Under the pieces are notes generated by a model. That model saw only the letters and a list, made by a program, of their open reading frames with translations, did not search any database and was not told the origin of the DNA. The translations under genes were made by a program, and so were the position numbers. From Desulfosporosinus meridiei DSM 13257 (GTDB lineage Bacteria; Bacillota; Desulfitobacteriia; Desulfitobacteriales; Desulfitobacteriaceae): a stretch of DNA of 64,000 nucleotides. Positions within the stretch are counted from its first letter, which is position 1. The number at the start of each line of letters is the position of its first letter. The stretch covers positions 1,554,501 to 1,618,500 of the forward strand of contig NC_018515.1 of NCBI RefSeq assembly GCF_000231385.2, in the 5' to 3' direction. Positions 35,641 to 45,500 of this stretch are shown here, piece by piece.

Positions 35641-36798
35641 ATGCAAGAAGCCTTTATTATCCAGTCTAAGCGGACGGCTATCGGCAAATCAGGCAAAGGT
35701 GGCTTGGCTCAGGTACGTCCGGATGACTTAGGTGCTTATGTTATACAGGATATTCTTAAAAGAGTTCCATCATTTAATCCTGCAGAAATTGATGATTGCG
35801 TTATAGGCTGCTCATTTCCTGAGGCAGAGCAGGGAATGAATATGGCCCGAATCATGACACTGCGCGCCGGCCTCCCGATTGACGTGGCTGGAGTAACTAT
35901 CAATCGTTTTTGCTCTTCCGGATTGCAGGCAATTTCCATGGCCGCCGATCGGATTCGCTTAGGCGAGGCAGATGCGATGATCGCCGGAGGAGCGGAAAGC
36001 ATGTCGATGGTTCCAATGGGTGGGGCTAAACCGGCACCGAACCCCTACTTGGTTCAGCATGCTCCGCAGGCCTATGTTTCAATGGGCATCACCGCTGAGA
36101 ATGTGGCTATGAAATATGAGATAACTCGTGAGCAACAAGATACCTTTGCTGCTTCAAGTCATCAAAAAGCTTGGGCAGCACAAAGCAGCGGGCGTTTTGA
36201 GGATGAGATAGTACCCATTCCGCTTCCCATGTATGGAAAACCCGGTGAAAAGTGGTTCGCAAAAGATGAAGGAATTCGTCCGGAGACCACTCCGGAGTCC
36301 CTTGCTAAATTAAGAACAGCCTTTAAAGCAGGAGGTACGGTTACGGCTGGGAACTCGTCTCAGACCAGTGATGGTGCTGCAATGACTCTGCTTATGTCAG
36401 AACAAAAAGTTAAGGCCCTTGATCTAAAACCTGTTGCTGTTTGGCGAGGCTATGCAGTTGCCGGCGTCGAACCGGAATTGATGGGTATCGGTCCAATCAA
36501 GGCAATTCCTAAAGTTTTAAAGCAAGTGGGATTAACCCTGGATCAAATCGATTTATTTGAGCTTAATGAGGCTTTTGCTTCTCAATCCCTGGCGATCCTA
36601 AAAACTCTGGAGATAGATCCAGCAAAAGTGAATGTTAATGGTGGAGCTATTGCTTTCGGACACCCACTGGGTTGTACCGGTGCTAAGCTTACAGCAACAC
36701 TCTTAAGTGAAATGACTAAGCGGAAGTTGAAGTATGGCATGGTGACAATGTGTATCGGCGGCGGTATGGGGGCAGCTGGGATTTTCGAGCTGCTATAG
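35641..36798 (+). CDS. fadA: Acetyl-CoA C-acyltransferase (thiolase)
   Basis: Cleaves 3-ketoacyl-CoA with CoA, the last beta-oxidation step. 385 residues with the nucleophile C91 in [27 protein letters not shown] histidine motif and the C-terminal [13 protein letters not shown] cysteine motif. Strong ribosome site GGGGGG-AAAG region just upstream. Downstream a 495-base repeat-rich gap separates it from fadE. Confidence 0.95.
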   Translation: MQEAFIIQSKRTAIGKSGKGGLAQVRPDDLGAYVIQDILKRVPSFNPAEIDDCVIGCSFPEAEQGMNMARIMTLRAGLPIDVAGVTINRFCSSGLQAISMAADRIRLGEADAMIAGGAESMSMVPMGGAKPAPNPYLVQHAPQAYVSMGITAENVAMKYEITREQQDTFAASSHQKAWAAQSSGRFEDEIVPIPLPMYGKPGEKWFAKDEGIRPETTPESLAKLRTAFKAGGTVTAGNSSQTSDGAAMTLLMSEQKVKALDLKPVAVWRGYAVAGVEPELMGIGPIKAIPKVLKQVGLTLDQIDLFELNEAFASQSLAILKTLEIDPAKVNVNGGAIAFGHPLGCTGAKLTATLLSEMTKRKLKYGMVTMCIGGGMGAAGIFELL

Positions 36799-37293
36799 GG
36801 TCTGTGAAAGTAAGGGGCAAATTGGGGTCTTGTGAAAGTAAGGGTCAAATTGCCCTGTTTACACACGTTACGTTCACTGGCTCGTTGGATGCTGAAGGAA
36901 TTGCGCCAACCTCTGGGTCGCTCAAGGGAGTGAACCTGGGCGCAATTGGGCCTTCAGCATCGGCACTCGCTTTAGCGTGAACTTCACTAAAGTGTTCACT
37001 GTGCAATTGGCCCCTTAGTTTCTGGCGACGGGGCTGGGAACGGGGGAGTGTGAAAGTATGGGGCAAATTGCCCTGTTCACGGGCGAGTGGGCTGGGAACC
37101 TGGGAAGGACGGTCTGGCTACTTCCGGGAGTTGGGAGCAGGTAAAGTGAAGTCTATTTTTATTAAAGTTTGAAGATAAGATACGTGGTGCGAAGGCGGGA
37201 AATTCAGGTTAAATGTTTTGACGTTTAAACTAAACGTCTCTATTCGAACCTCGAGACTCGAACTTCGTACCTCGATTAAGAGGAGGATGTTAT
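36799..37293. repeat. Repeat-rich intergenic insertion between fadA and fadE
   Basis: Holds three direct copies of a TGTGAAAGTAAGGGGCAAAT-like unit (36803, 36831, 37049) and one inverted copy (about 37003-37022). A large imperfect hairpin has arms 36888-36907 and 36939-36961. Further down a GACGTTTA/TAAACGTC dyad sits at about 37220-37238, then CGAACCTCGA-like repeats to 37275. Much more GC-rich than typical spacers here. No gene is supported. Confidence 0.7.
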
Positions 37294-39066
37294 ATGGAAT
37301 TAGCATTGCGCGGAGGCGGATTTTTACTGACTGAAGTCGCTCCTGATCAAATATTTGTACGTGAGGAGATCAACGAAGACCATAAGCAGCTGAAGAGAAT
37401 GGCCCATAATTTTATGACCAAAGAAGTTGCTCCTAAGATTGAGGAGATGGAGGAGCAAAAAGATGGTGTTGTTCGAGAGTTTATGCGTCAAGCAGGGGAA
37501 TTGGGATTACTGGGGTTAGAAATTCCGGAGGAATTTGAAGGATTATCCATGGATAAATATGCGACGGTAGTAGTTGGCGAAGAGGTTCCTCGTGGAGGGT
37601 CCTTTGCCGTTGCTTATGCCGCTCACACGGGAATCGGAACTTTACCAATCGTTTATTTTGGTACACCTGAGCAAAAGGCAAAATATCTTCCCGGGCTTGC
37701 TAATGGTTCAAAGGTTGCTGCCTATTGTTTGACTGAACCTGGTTCAGGATCGGATGCCCTGGGTGCCAAAGCTACAGCTGTTCTTAATCCAGAGGGAACC
37801 CACTATATACTTAACGGTACCAAACAATTTATTACTAATGCCGGGTTTGCAGATGTATTCTTGGTCTACGCTAAAGTAGATGGAAAAATGACAAACTTCA
37901 TTGTAGAACGTGACTATCCTGGTTTTTCTCTGGGACCTGAAGAGCAAAAAATGGGTATTAAAGGATCTTCAACCCGTCAAGTCATCTTAGAAGATGTCAT
38001 GGTTCCTGTGGAAAATGTCGTTGGTGAACTCGGACGTGGTCACGTCGTAGCTTTCAATATCTTGAATGTTGGCCGCTTTAAGCTGGCTGCCGGTGCCATC
38101 GGAAGTGTCCAAGTCGTTTTAGAGACTGCTTTAAAATATGCTTCTGAGCGTAAACAATTTGGCGTAGCACTTAATACTTTTGGAGCAATTCAGAACAAGA
38201 TTGCTGAAATTGCTACTCGGGCATATATGGCAGAAAGTGTTGTTTACAGAACAGCCGGTTTGATGGAGAGCGGATTCCATGATCTTGATCTGACAGGTGA
38301 CTGCCGCAAGGAAGCCGGTAAGGCCTTAGAAGAGTACGCTATCGAGTGCTCTTTGAACAAGGTCTATGCCTCTGAAGTGCTGGATTTTGCAGTAGACGAA
38401 GGGGTTCAGATTCATGGTGGATACGGTTTTATTAAGGAATATCCCATTGAACGTATGTATCGTGATTCTCGTATTAATCGCCTATTTGAAGGAACTAATG
38501 AAATCAACCGCCTGCTTGTCCCGGGCACACTTTTGAAAAGGGCTATGACCGGTGAACTACCTTTGCTCCAAGCAGCTCAAGCTGTTAGCAGAGATTTGGT
38601 TTCTGTCGGAATGGGCGGAAATGCAGAAGGCTTAGAAGCACTCAACCAAATGACTCAGAAAGCAAAGAAACTTTGCTTAATGGCTGCAGGATTAGCAGCA
38701 CAAAACTTAGGTATGGCTTTAAAAGACAATCAGTTTGTCTTAACGGGAATGGCAGAGATGGTCAACCAAGTCTACGCTATGGAAAGTGCCGTTCTGCGTG
38801 CTCAGAAAGTCCAAACTCTTGATGTTTCCGCTGAGCACAAAGTATTTGTCGAGAAGGCCGCTACTTTAGGAGCCTATGCTGCCTTTAATATTCTTGAGAT
38901 TCAAGCGAAAGAAGTTCTGTGTGCCGTGGAGAAGGGAGATTCTCTGAGCACAGTCTTGGCCGGAATGCGTAAGCTTGTTAAACGGCCGAACGTTGATATG
39001 ATTGGCATGCGCCAGGAGATTGCTAAATATATTATTGAAAAAGAGGGCTACCCTGTTAACTACTAA
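37294..39066 (+). CDS. fadE: Acyl-CoA dehydrogenase
   Basis: FAD enzyme for the first beta-oxidation step. 590 residues, the long form with an extra C-terminal domain as in B. subtilis FadE. AYCLTEPGSGSDALG, KQFITNAGFADVFLVYAK, GRVVAFNILNVGRFKLAAG-like core and the catalytic GYGFIKEYPIERMYRDSRI region are present. ATG follows AGAGGAGG. Terminated at 39149. Confidence 0.94.
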   Translation: MELALRGGGFLLTEVAPDQIFVREEINEDHKQLKRMAHNFMTKEVAPKIEEMEEQKDGVVREFMRQAGELGLLGLEIPEEFEGLSMDKYATVVVGEEVPRGGSFAVAYAAHTGIGTLPIVYFGTPEQKAKYLPGLANGSKVAAYCLTEPGSGSDALGAKATAVLNPEGTHYILNGTKQFITNAGFADVFLVYAKVDGKMTNFIVERDYPGFSLGPEEQKMGIKGSSTRQVILEDVMVPVENVVGELGRGHVVAFNILNVGRFKLAAGAIGSVQVVLETALKYASERKQFGVALNTFGAIQNKIAEIATRAYMAESVVYRTAGLMESGFHDLDLTGDCRKEAGKALEEYAIECSLNKVYASEVLDFAVDEGVQIHGGYGFIKEYPIERMYRDSRINRLFEGTNEINRLLVPGTLLKRAMTGELPLLQAAQAVSRDLVSVGMGGNAEGLEALNQMTQKAKKLCLMAAGLAAQNLGMALKDNQFVLTGMAEMVNQVYAMESAVLRAQKVQTLDVSAEHKVFVEKAATLGAYAAFNILEIQAKEVLCAVEKGDSLSTVLAGMRKLVKRPNVDMIGMRQEIAKYIIEKEGYPVNY

Positions 39067-39148
39067 TTTTCAAAATGTAGTTAAACTTTAAAGAGTACTC
39101 ACACTTTTAAGAAAGAAGTGGGAGTACTCTCGGGTGTTGTTCCAACAC

Positions 39149-39185
39149 AAAAGGCCATAGTCTGTAGGACATGGCCTTTTAATGT
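39149..39185 (+). terminator. Terminator after fadE
   Basis: Perfect 10-bp stem AAAAGGCCAT/ATGGCCTTTT (39149-39158, 39171-39180). A second, weaker hairpin with GAGTACTC ends lies just before it at about 39090-39130. Confidence 0.82.
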
Positions 39186-39207
39186 AAATATTTTGTTTTT
39201 GATTTGT

Positions 39208-39372
39208 TCAGTTGGTATAGGGCTCAATAGTTTCCTCAGTACATTTATCACAAAGGACGGAGATTGTCTCGCCCTTTTCCTCACCCTGATAAAATAAGGT
39301 TTTGTGACACCGCTCGCAGACTACCCGATACTGAATAGGACTTTCTTGTAGGGAAGTTAGAGTTGTATTCAT
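39208..39372 (-). CDS. Small zinc-ribbon protein
   Basis: A 54-residue protein with CERCH near residue 19 and CDKCT near residue 41, probably one zinc site. ATG follows AGGAGG by ten bases. It is transcribed away from the MBL hydrolase gene and ends against the fadE terminator. Unknown function. Confidence 0.72.
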   Translation of the reverse strand: MNTTLTSLQESPIQYRVVCERCHKTLFYQGEEKGETISVLCDKCTEETIEPYTN

Positions 39373-39495
39373 TGATTAAAATCCTCCTAATAGTTCTTCG
39401 TTTTTTTTAAAACTTGGATAGCGCCTGAATACACTTAGATTATGAATCCTTTACTGCTTACTTATTCAATTGTACTCCATTATTAAATCAATAAC

Positions 39496-39513
39496 AATGA
39501 ATGTTCATTCATT
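39496..39513. promoter_or_regulatory. FadR-type operator before MBL hydrolase gene
   Basis: AATGAATGTTCATTCATT is a perfect 8-2-8 palindrome and shares TTCATTCATTTCC with the site at 32546. It lies about 17 bases before the ATG at 39531. It suggests control of this gene by the FadR regulator encoded at 32602. Confidence 0.6.
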
Positions 39514-39530
39514 TCCGGAGGTTTTTTGTT

Positions 39531-40433
39531 ATGATCAATATTAAAGAAGTAGCTGATAATGTGTTTATGTTGAAAATTCCCGTTCCGATCAATGTGGATG
39601 CAGTTAACTTGTATTTATTTGCCGGAGAAATTCCTACATTATTGGATGCCGGAACTAATACTCCCGAGGTTCTTGAAGCGGTTCATGCAGGAATGAAGAA
39701 GGTTGGGATAAAGAAGCTAGAACAAGTCCTGATTTCCCATTGGCATGTTGATCATGCCGGAGCAGCAAACTCCTTGGCCCAGGAAGGAGCAAGCGTATTT
39801 GCCGGTGCACGAGATTACCAAGAGTGGACTAGTTTTGTTCAGGGGGAGGCCTTTACCCGACTTAATCAATGGGCAACTCGAGAGTGGGGAGTGCCGGAAA
39901 ACGTGATTCCAGGAATGCTTAAGATATCTAAAAGATTACAAACCTTTACAGCCTTGCCCGATCAGGTAAATTTGCTCGAACCCTATCAAACAATTCAGGC
40001 TGGAGATAGTCTCTTGCAGGTGATACCTACACCAGGTCATACAGCAGGACATCTTTCATTCTACGCAGCTAAGGACTCTGTTTTATTTTCTGGGGATATG
40101 CTTCTACCCGATGAGATTCCCTACCCAGGAATATGGGAACAAGAAGGGATTGTAGTAAGCGGGATGCCTAGTTATCTGGAAAGCCTTAATAGGATAGAAA
40201 ATTTACCAAGTAGGGTATATTTGCCGGGACATGGTATACCCAGCAATAACTTGAAAGCACGTTGTCAAGAAATTAGAGGCAAATTGAATAAGCAAATGCT
40301 TAGACATAGCCCAGCTGAGTCTGTATATGCAAGTGCTTCAAGTCTGGGTGGTGAAGCAATACATCCTGGTTTACTTTTCATACAATTGCATTATGTCTAT
40401 GGTTGGGAGCAACTTAAGAAAAAGGTGGGCTAA
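39531..40433 (+). CDS. Metallo-beta-lactamase-fold hydrolase
   Basis: A 300-residue di-zinc hydrolase: SHWHVDHAGAANSL (HxHxDH), PTPGHTAGHLSFY, FSGDMLLPDE and LPGHGIP. ATG 39531 follows GGAGG. Its FadR-like operator suggests a link to fatty acid or acyl-CoA metabolism, perhaps thioester hydrolysis; the substrate is not known. Confidence 0.85.
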   Translation: MINIKEVADNVFMLKIPVPINVDAVNLYLFAGEIPTLLDAGTNTPEVLEAVHAGMKKVGIKKLEQVLISHWHVDHAGAANSLAQEGASVFAGARDYQEWTSFVQGEAFTRLNQWATREWGVPENVIPGMLKISKRLQTFTALPDQVNLLEPYQTIQAGDSLLQVIPTPGHTAGHLSFYAAKDSVLFSGDMLLPDEIPYPGIWEQEGIVVSGMPSYLESLNRIENLPSRVYLPGHGIPSNNLKARCQEIRGKLNKQMLRHSPAESVYASASSLGGEAIHPGLLFIQLHYVYGWEQLKKKVG

Positions 40434-40582
40434 TGTAGCGGGCGACAAGACAAAAATGTAGAAGTTCTTATCCGTCCCATAGACAAAGAGGAGTTAAGAT
40501 TGAATGAATATACAAAATATTCATAATTGATATGTTATGAATTGTCAGCGAATAGAGTCTATACCTAAGGAGGTATTCTGGT

Positions 40583-41875
40583 ATGGAAGCCGTTAGTGAG
40601 ACGATTGAACGCAAACAGACAATTAGTTTGGTGAAGTATATAAGTCAAACTTTAGTTACAGTGGTTCCTATGGTATCTGTTATGGGTCTTATAATTACTT
40701 ATCTTATGAATCTTAATCGCGCAAATTCAATCATACTGTTTTCGTGTTTTTTAGTATCCGGTATAGTAATTGGGATATTTGCCTCATTGAAAAACTATGT
40801 TCAATTTCTGAAGCCTATTTATGTTATGCAGGAAAAAATCATTCAGGTAGCCCAGGGGGACTTAACCCAAAGAATTAGTTTCTCCCCAAAGAGTGAAGTG
40901 GCTGAGTTGGGAAAGGCTTTTAACCACATGATGCTTAACTTTGGAGCCATGATTCATGAAATCCGTGAGATGGCTAAAGCTTGGGTTGTTTCGTCAGAGG
41001 AGTTATCAGCCAGTTCAGAGGAAGTAACAGCTACCAACAGTGATGTTGCCGATTATACAACCCACATGGCCAGCGAGGCTCGAGAACAAGCCCAAACTCA
41101 AAACCAGATGAAAGTTATGGTTATCGAACTTGAAAAAGCCGCTCAAATGATTGCAGAAAAGGCTACATCCGTTGCTTTTGAAGCGGTAAAATCTGAGCAG
41201 CATTCAGAAGAGGGCTTAGTAAAGCTTTCCCAGATAGTAACGACAATGGCTGAAACCAACCAAACAGTCAACAAATCTGTACTGATCATTGAAGAGCTGG
41301 CCGAACAATCAAATCGCATCGGTTTGATCACTGAAACCATTGCGCAAGTAGCCCGTCAAACTAATCTCTTAGCACTTAATGCCGCTATTGAGGCTGCCCG
41401 GGCTGGCGAACATGGCAAGGGCTTTGCTGTGGTAGCTGATGAAATCCACAAACTTGCCGAGGATGTAGCCTCATCAACGCGGGATGTAACAGAGATCACA
41501 ACCCTAATTCAAAAAAGTATCGGCCAGGCAGTTAAGGGGATGATGCTCACAGATTCGCAAGTAAAAGATAGTGTAATATCAATACGCGAGGCTCAGGAGG
41601 CGTTAGGGGTGATTGCCGAGGCGACTAAAGATGTTTCTGGCAATATTTCGGATATTGCTGCTTCCAGCGAAGAAATGCTGGGCAGTATGGAAGAAATGAA
41701 TCGCTATGTTGATAGAGTCAAGGAAGTCTCTGAAGAGTCGGTCAAAAAAGCCGAAACTATTGAGGCTTCAACAAAGGAAGTTTCAGCATCTATGCATATT
41801 GTTGCCACAACTGCCCAATCTCTAGCGCAAAATGCTAATCAGCTGCAAAGTGCCGTTGAGAAATTTAGGGTTTAA
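40583..41875 (+). CDS. Methyl-accepting chemotaxis protein without extracellular sensor
   Basis: A 430-residue chemoreceptor: two membrane helices joined by only a few residues (about 25-45 and 48-70), HAMP domain (about 75-125), then the signalling hairpin with [34 protein letters not shown]. With no outer domain it may sense membrane or cytoplasmic state. Strong AAGGAGGT ribosome site. Confidence 0.92.
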   Translation: MEAVSETIERKQTISLVKYISQTLVTVVPMVSVMGLIITYLMNLNRANSIILFSCFLVSGIVIGIFASLKNYVQFLKPIYVMQEKIIQVAQGDLTQRISFSPKSEVAELGKAFNHMMLNFGAMIHEIREMAKAWVVSSEELSASSEEVTATNSDVADYTTHMASEAREQAQTQNQMKVMVIELEKAAQMIAEKATSVAFEAVKSEQHSEEGLVKLSQIVTTMAETNQTVNKSVLIIEELAEQSNRIGLITETIAQVARQTNLLALNAAIEAARAGEHGKGFAVVADEIHKLAEDVASSTRDVTEITTLIQKSIGQAVKGMMLTDSQVKDSVISIREAQEALGVIAEATKDVSGNISDIAASSEEMLGSMEEMNRYVDRVKEVSEESVKKAETIEASTKEVSASMHIVATTAQSLAQNANQLQSAVEKFRV

Positions 41876-42002
41876 CCGAATACAAGAATAATCAAATCGA
41901 AGGTATTAGTAAAGAAAACCCGATTATTAAGAAAAAGCTCGATCCATGCATAGAATCAAAGTTATCGACAACAATATAAAGCATAATAAGGAGGTGCTTT
42001 AT

Positions 42003-42485
42003 ATGACAATTCAATTTTCACAAAAAGAGAAATCTCTGTTAATGGATCAAAAAGAACACGAGGAAAGCTGCGTCGACAAATATGCAAAATATGCTAATCA
42101 AGCACAAGACGCTGAGTTAAAGCAGTTATTTACTTCATACTCAGCTCAGGAACAAGAACACCTGAATTCTATTAATCAGATGCTAGCTGGGCAGATACCT
42201 GCTATGGGAGGGCAACAGAAGCAAGGGCAACAGGCTCAGCAACAACAAGCCTCTGGTGGCAGCCAAGGTCAAATGCAAGGAAATTACAATCAAGAAGATG
42301 CAAAACTTTGTAAAGATATGCTGATGACGGAAAAGTATGTATCAGGTGCCTATAATACTGCAATTTTCGAATTTAGAGATACTAATGTCCGACAAGTCCT
42401 GAACCATATTCAAAAGGAAGAACAGGAACATGGCGAAGGAATATTCCAATACATGCAAAGCAAAGGTATGTATCAGGTTCAATAG
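42003..42485 (+). CDS. CotF-type spore coat protein
   Basis: A 160-residue protein with two ferritin-like helical halves split by a Gln/Gly-rich linker (about 72-95). SFDKEE-like helices HEESCVDKYAKYANQAQD and LCKDMLMTEKYVSGAYN match the CotF coat protein family. ATG 42003 lies after AAGGAGGTG; the frame is open upstream without a ribosome site. Confidence 0.85.
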   Translation: MTIQFSQKEKSLLMDQKEHEESCVDKYAKYANQAQDAELKQLFTSYSAQEQEHLNSINQMLAGQIPAMGGQQKQGQQAQQQQASGGSQGQMQGNYNQEDAKLCKDMLMTEKYVSGAYNTAIFEFRDTNVRQVLNHIQKEEQEHGEGIFQYMQSKGMYQVQ

Positions 42486-42537
42486 TTTTATTTACTATTT
42501 ACTATAATGAATAAAGCATAGCTTCTTAAATAATTGG

Positions 42538-42567
42538 AATACCGACTTTAAAGGTCGGTGTTTCAAT
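42538..42567 (+). terminator. Terminator after CotF-like gene
   Basis: AATACCGAC/GTCGGTGTT stem (42538-42546, 42554-42562, one G-U) followed by T-rich sequence. Confidence 0.75.
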
Positions 42568-42690
42568 TTTGTTTTGAAGTGAAAAAAGACCATACCCAAA
42601 ATTAATTTTAGCTAATAAACTGTATTTTGGATTGCCGGGATACGGTATTTTATTTTGTTGTTTTAACCCTATGAAGGTCTTTAGAAAGTA

Positions 42691-42745
42691 TTGATAAATA
42701 ATCGATTTCTGTTATAATTACATATGAACATATAAACATATGTAA
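42691..42745 (+). promoter_or_regulatory. Promoter and dyad operator of the cad operon
   Basis: -35 TTGATA (42691-42696), 16-bp spacer, -10 TATAAT (42713-42718). A dyad TTACATATG (42718-42726) / CATATGTAA (42737-42745) overlaps the -10 end, as expected of an ArsR/CadC-type operator. Confidence 0.75.
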
Positions 42746-42758
42746 GGAGGTTCCTGCT

Positions 42759-43172
42759 ATGACTCCCGATATAAATGAACATAATAAAAATCCAGAATCG
42801 ATAACCCAGCCCACGGATAGCCTTGTATGTGATACTTTATGTATTCACACTGATTTGATTGAATCAGCTCGCCAAACTCTCATACCTGCCGGACAGATCC
42901 ATCAATTGGCTGAGTTATTTAAAACCCTTGGAGATCCTACTCGAGTGAGAATTATGGATGTCTTAGCCAAAAATGAATTCTGTGTGTGCGATTTAGCTGA
43001 GCTATTAGAGTTAAGTCAATCAGCTACTTCACATCAATTACGTGTACTTCGCAGCAATCATCTGGTGAAATATCGCAGAGAGGGAAAGATGGTATATTAC
43101 TCCTTAGATGATGACCATGTAATGGGACTTTATCGTGAGGGTCTTGAGCATATTTCCGAAGGGCATAGATAG
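42759..43172 (+). CDS. ArsR/SmtB-family metal-responsive repressor, CadC-like
   Basis: A 137-residue winged-helix repressor. It holds the CadC metal site cysteines (C24 and C28 near the N-terminus; C75 and C77 in FCVCDLAELL) and an alpha-5 site D118-x-H120 with H131-x-x-E134. Having both supports sensing of Cd/Pb and Zn. It precedes the CadA-like ATPase by 95 bases and has a dyad in its own promoter. ATG follows AAGGAGG. Confidence 0.88.
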   Translation: MTPDINEHNKNPESITQPTDSLVCDTLCIHTDLIESARQTLIPAGQIHQLAELFKTLGDPTRVRIMDVLAKNEFCVCDLAELLELSQSATSHQLRVLRSNHLVKYRREGKMVYYSLDDDHVMGLYREGLEHISEGHR

Positions 43173-43267
43173 AGAAGATAATAAGCATCTCTGAGTGATA
43201 ATTTGACTAGGTGCCTCGGACCTAGACAGCATTGGATTATTATTGATAGTAGGTTGGAGGAAAAAAG

Positions 43268-45400
43268 ATGAGTATAGATATACAAAGCCAAGAGAAGCTT
43301 AAATACCGTTTAGAAGGACTGAGTTGTGCCAACTGTGCCCTGAAAATAGAAAAAGCATTCAGTTCAGAGGTAACGATTGGAGAAACCAGCCTTAACTTTG
43401 CAACCCAAACTGTTTATTTGCCTCCTGCTGCTTTAGAAGTAGCTCAACGTATCATTGATCGGATTGAGCCAGGGGTAATCTTAAGACCAATCAATCAATC
43501 AAGTAAGAGCCTTGAACAAGAAGAGAATTCCTCAGATGTAAAATGGAAGAAAATAAGAATGTTGGGGGCAGGGATGTTGCTTGCAATAGGCCTAATATTG
43601 CCTGTGCTGAATATTAATTTGCCCTTGGCTCTGGAATACACGGTATTTTTAACCGCTTATTTTCTCGTTGGTTATGAGGTGCTTTATACTGCCCTGAGAA
43701 ATATAACTAAAGGGGCCTTGTTTGACGAGAACTTTCTAATGGCCTTAGGTACCATTGGAGCTATAGCCATCAAGCAACTTCCTGAAGCAGTTGGGGTAAT
43801 GCTATTTTATACAGTCGGCGAATATATCCAGGACTTAGCGGTTAATCGTTCACGACGCTCTATTCAAGCTTTAATGGATATTAGGCCGGACTATGCAAAC
43901 TTGGTTCATCAATTAGATGTCCAGAAAGTTGCCCCGGAAGATGTCCAAGTAGGGCAATTAATCTTAGTACGTCCGGGTGAAAAAGTTCCCCTAGATGGAG
44001 AAGTGGTAAACGGTTCTTCATTTGTAGATACTTCTGCCTTGACTGGAGAATCAGTCCCGAGAAATATGGAAAAAGGGGATACCATTTTGGCAGGGATGGT
44101 CAATTCCAGCGGTGTGCTCACCGTTCGGGTTACTCGGCCTTTTGCAGAGTCTTCAATTCAAAAAATTCTCGATCTGGTGGAAAATGCCAGCTCGCGCAAA
44201 GCACCCACAGAAAAGTTTATCACTACTTTTTCGCGCTATTATACTCCGGCGGTAGTGTTCATCGCCTTAGGAATCGCGATAATTCCACCGCTTATCGGAA
44301 TGGGAACCTTCAGTGAATGGGTTTATCGTGCCCTGACAATCCTAGTAATTTCCTGCCCCTGCGCCTTAGTGATTTCAGTTCCCTTGGGGTATTTTGGCGG
44401 AATTGGCGGAGCTTCTCGGCAGGGAATTCTGGTCAAAGGGGCCAACTATCTTGAAGCCCTGACTAAAGTTAAGACCGTTGTTTTTGATAAAACCGGAACC
44501 TTAACTCAAGGGGTATTTGATGTAGTAAAAATAAACCCGGCAAAGGGTTTTGAAGCGGAATTCCTTATGGAGATAACAGCCGCCGCGGAAGCTCATTCCA
44601 GTCACCCGATAGCTAAGTCGATTCGTGAGAGTTACGGATCCGCCATTGACCAGGGTGACATTGAGGACTATGAAGAAGTCAGCGGGAAGGGGATTAGAGC
44701 TAGAATTAAAGGGTACGATGTTCTGGTTGGCAAGGCCGTACTCTTAAAAGATTCAGGAATTCTTATTCCTGACGAGGAACATGGTATTAAGGGAACTTTA
44801 GTATATGTAGCAATTTCGGGAAAATATGCGGGGCAGATTTTGATTTCAGATCGCCTCAAGTTCGGCGCTAAAGAGACCATAAGAGCTTTAGAAAACTCTG
44901 GCGTTAAAACAGTGATGTTGACGGGAGATCATCAAACCGTAGCCGAAAGTGTGGCCCAAGACTTAGGAGTAGGGGAATTCCATGCTGATTTATTGCCTCA
45001 GGATAAGGTTGCTTGGGTAGAAAAACTGATGAATGGGGATAGCCAAGGGAAAGTTGTCTTTGTTGGGGATGGGATTAATGATGCTCCCGTCCTGATGCGA
45101 GCGGATGTAGGGATAGCTATGGGGGGATTAGGATCAGATGCAGCTATTGAAGCCGCTGATGTAGTGCTAATGGAAGATCAGCCGGCTAAACTTTTAACGG
45201 CTATTGAAATCGCATTTTTTACTAAGAAAATCATCTGGCAGAATATCTTCTTTGCCTTAGGAATAAAACTAGGCTTTGTCTTCTTGGGGGCAATTGGCAT
45301 TGCCACAATGTGGGAAGCAGTATTCGCTGATGTAGGTGTTGCCCTTTTAGCAGTTTTAAATGCGACTCGAGTTAATAGGCACACAAGTTTAGAGAGCTAA
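43268..45400 (+). CDS. cadA: Heavy-metal efflux P-type ATPase, CadA/ZntA type
   Basis: A 710-residue P1B-type ATPase: one N-terminal heavy-metal-associated domain with LSCANCALKIE, six to eight membrane helices, metal-path motif SCPCALVIS, phosphorylation site FDKTGTLTQG, HP motif SSHPIAKSI and hinge VGDGINDAPVLMRADVG. The CPC with this class of neighbours and the CadC regulator points to Cd/Zn/Pb export. Confidence 0.93.
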   Translation: MSIDIQSQEKLKYRLEGLSCANCALKIEKAFSSEVTIGETSLNFATQTVYLPPAALEVAQRIIDRIEPGVILRPINQSSKSLEQEENSSDVKWKKIRMLGAGMLLAIGLILPVLNINLPLALEYTVFLTAYFLVGYEVLYTALRNITKGALFDENFLMALGTIGAIAIKQLPEAVGVMLFYTVGEYIQDLAVNRSRRSIQALMDIRPDYANLVHQLDVQKVAPEDVQVGQLILVRPGEKVPLDGEVVNGSSFVDTSALTGESVPRNMEKGDTILAGMVNSSGVLTVRVTRPFAESSIQKILDLVENASSRKAPTEKFITTFSRYYTPAVVFIALGIAIIPPLIGMGTFSEWVYRALTILVISCPCALVISVPLGYFGGIGGASRQGILVKGANYLEALTKVKTVVFDKTGTLTQGVFDVVKINPAKGFEAEFLMEITAAAEAHSSHPIAKSIRESYGSAIDQGDIEDYEEVSGKGIRARIKGYDVLVGKAVLLKDSGILIPDEEHGIKGTLVYVAISGKYAGQILISDRLKFGAKETIRALENSGVKTVMLTGDHQTVAESVAQDLGVGEFHADLLPQDKVAWVEKLMNGDSQGKVVFVGDGINDAPVLMRADVGIAMGGLGSDAAIEAADVVLMEDQPAKLLTAIEIAFFTKKIIWQNIFFALGIKLGFVFLGAIGIATMWEAVFADVGVALLAVLNATRVNRHTSLES

Positions 45401-45500
45401 ATCATCCCTAAACCACTCAACCTGGTCTTTGTTGATCAACGGATAATACAAGCTCTTTTTAATGGTGCCCAAGGATTACTTTGTTATAGGGGATACGTCT

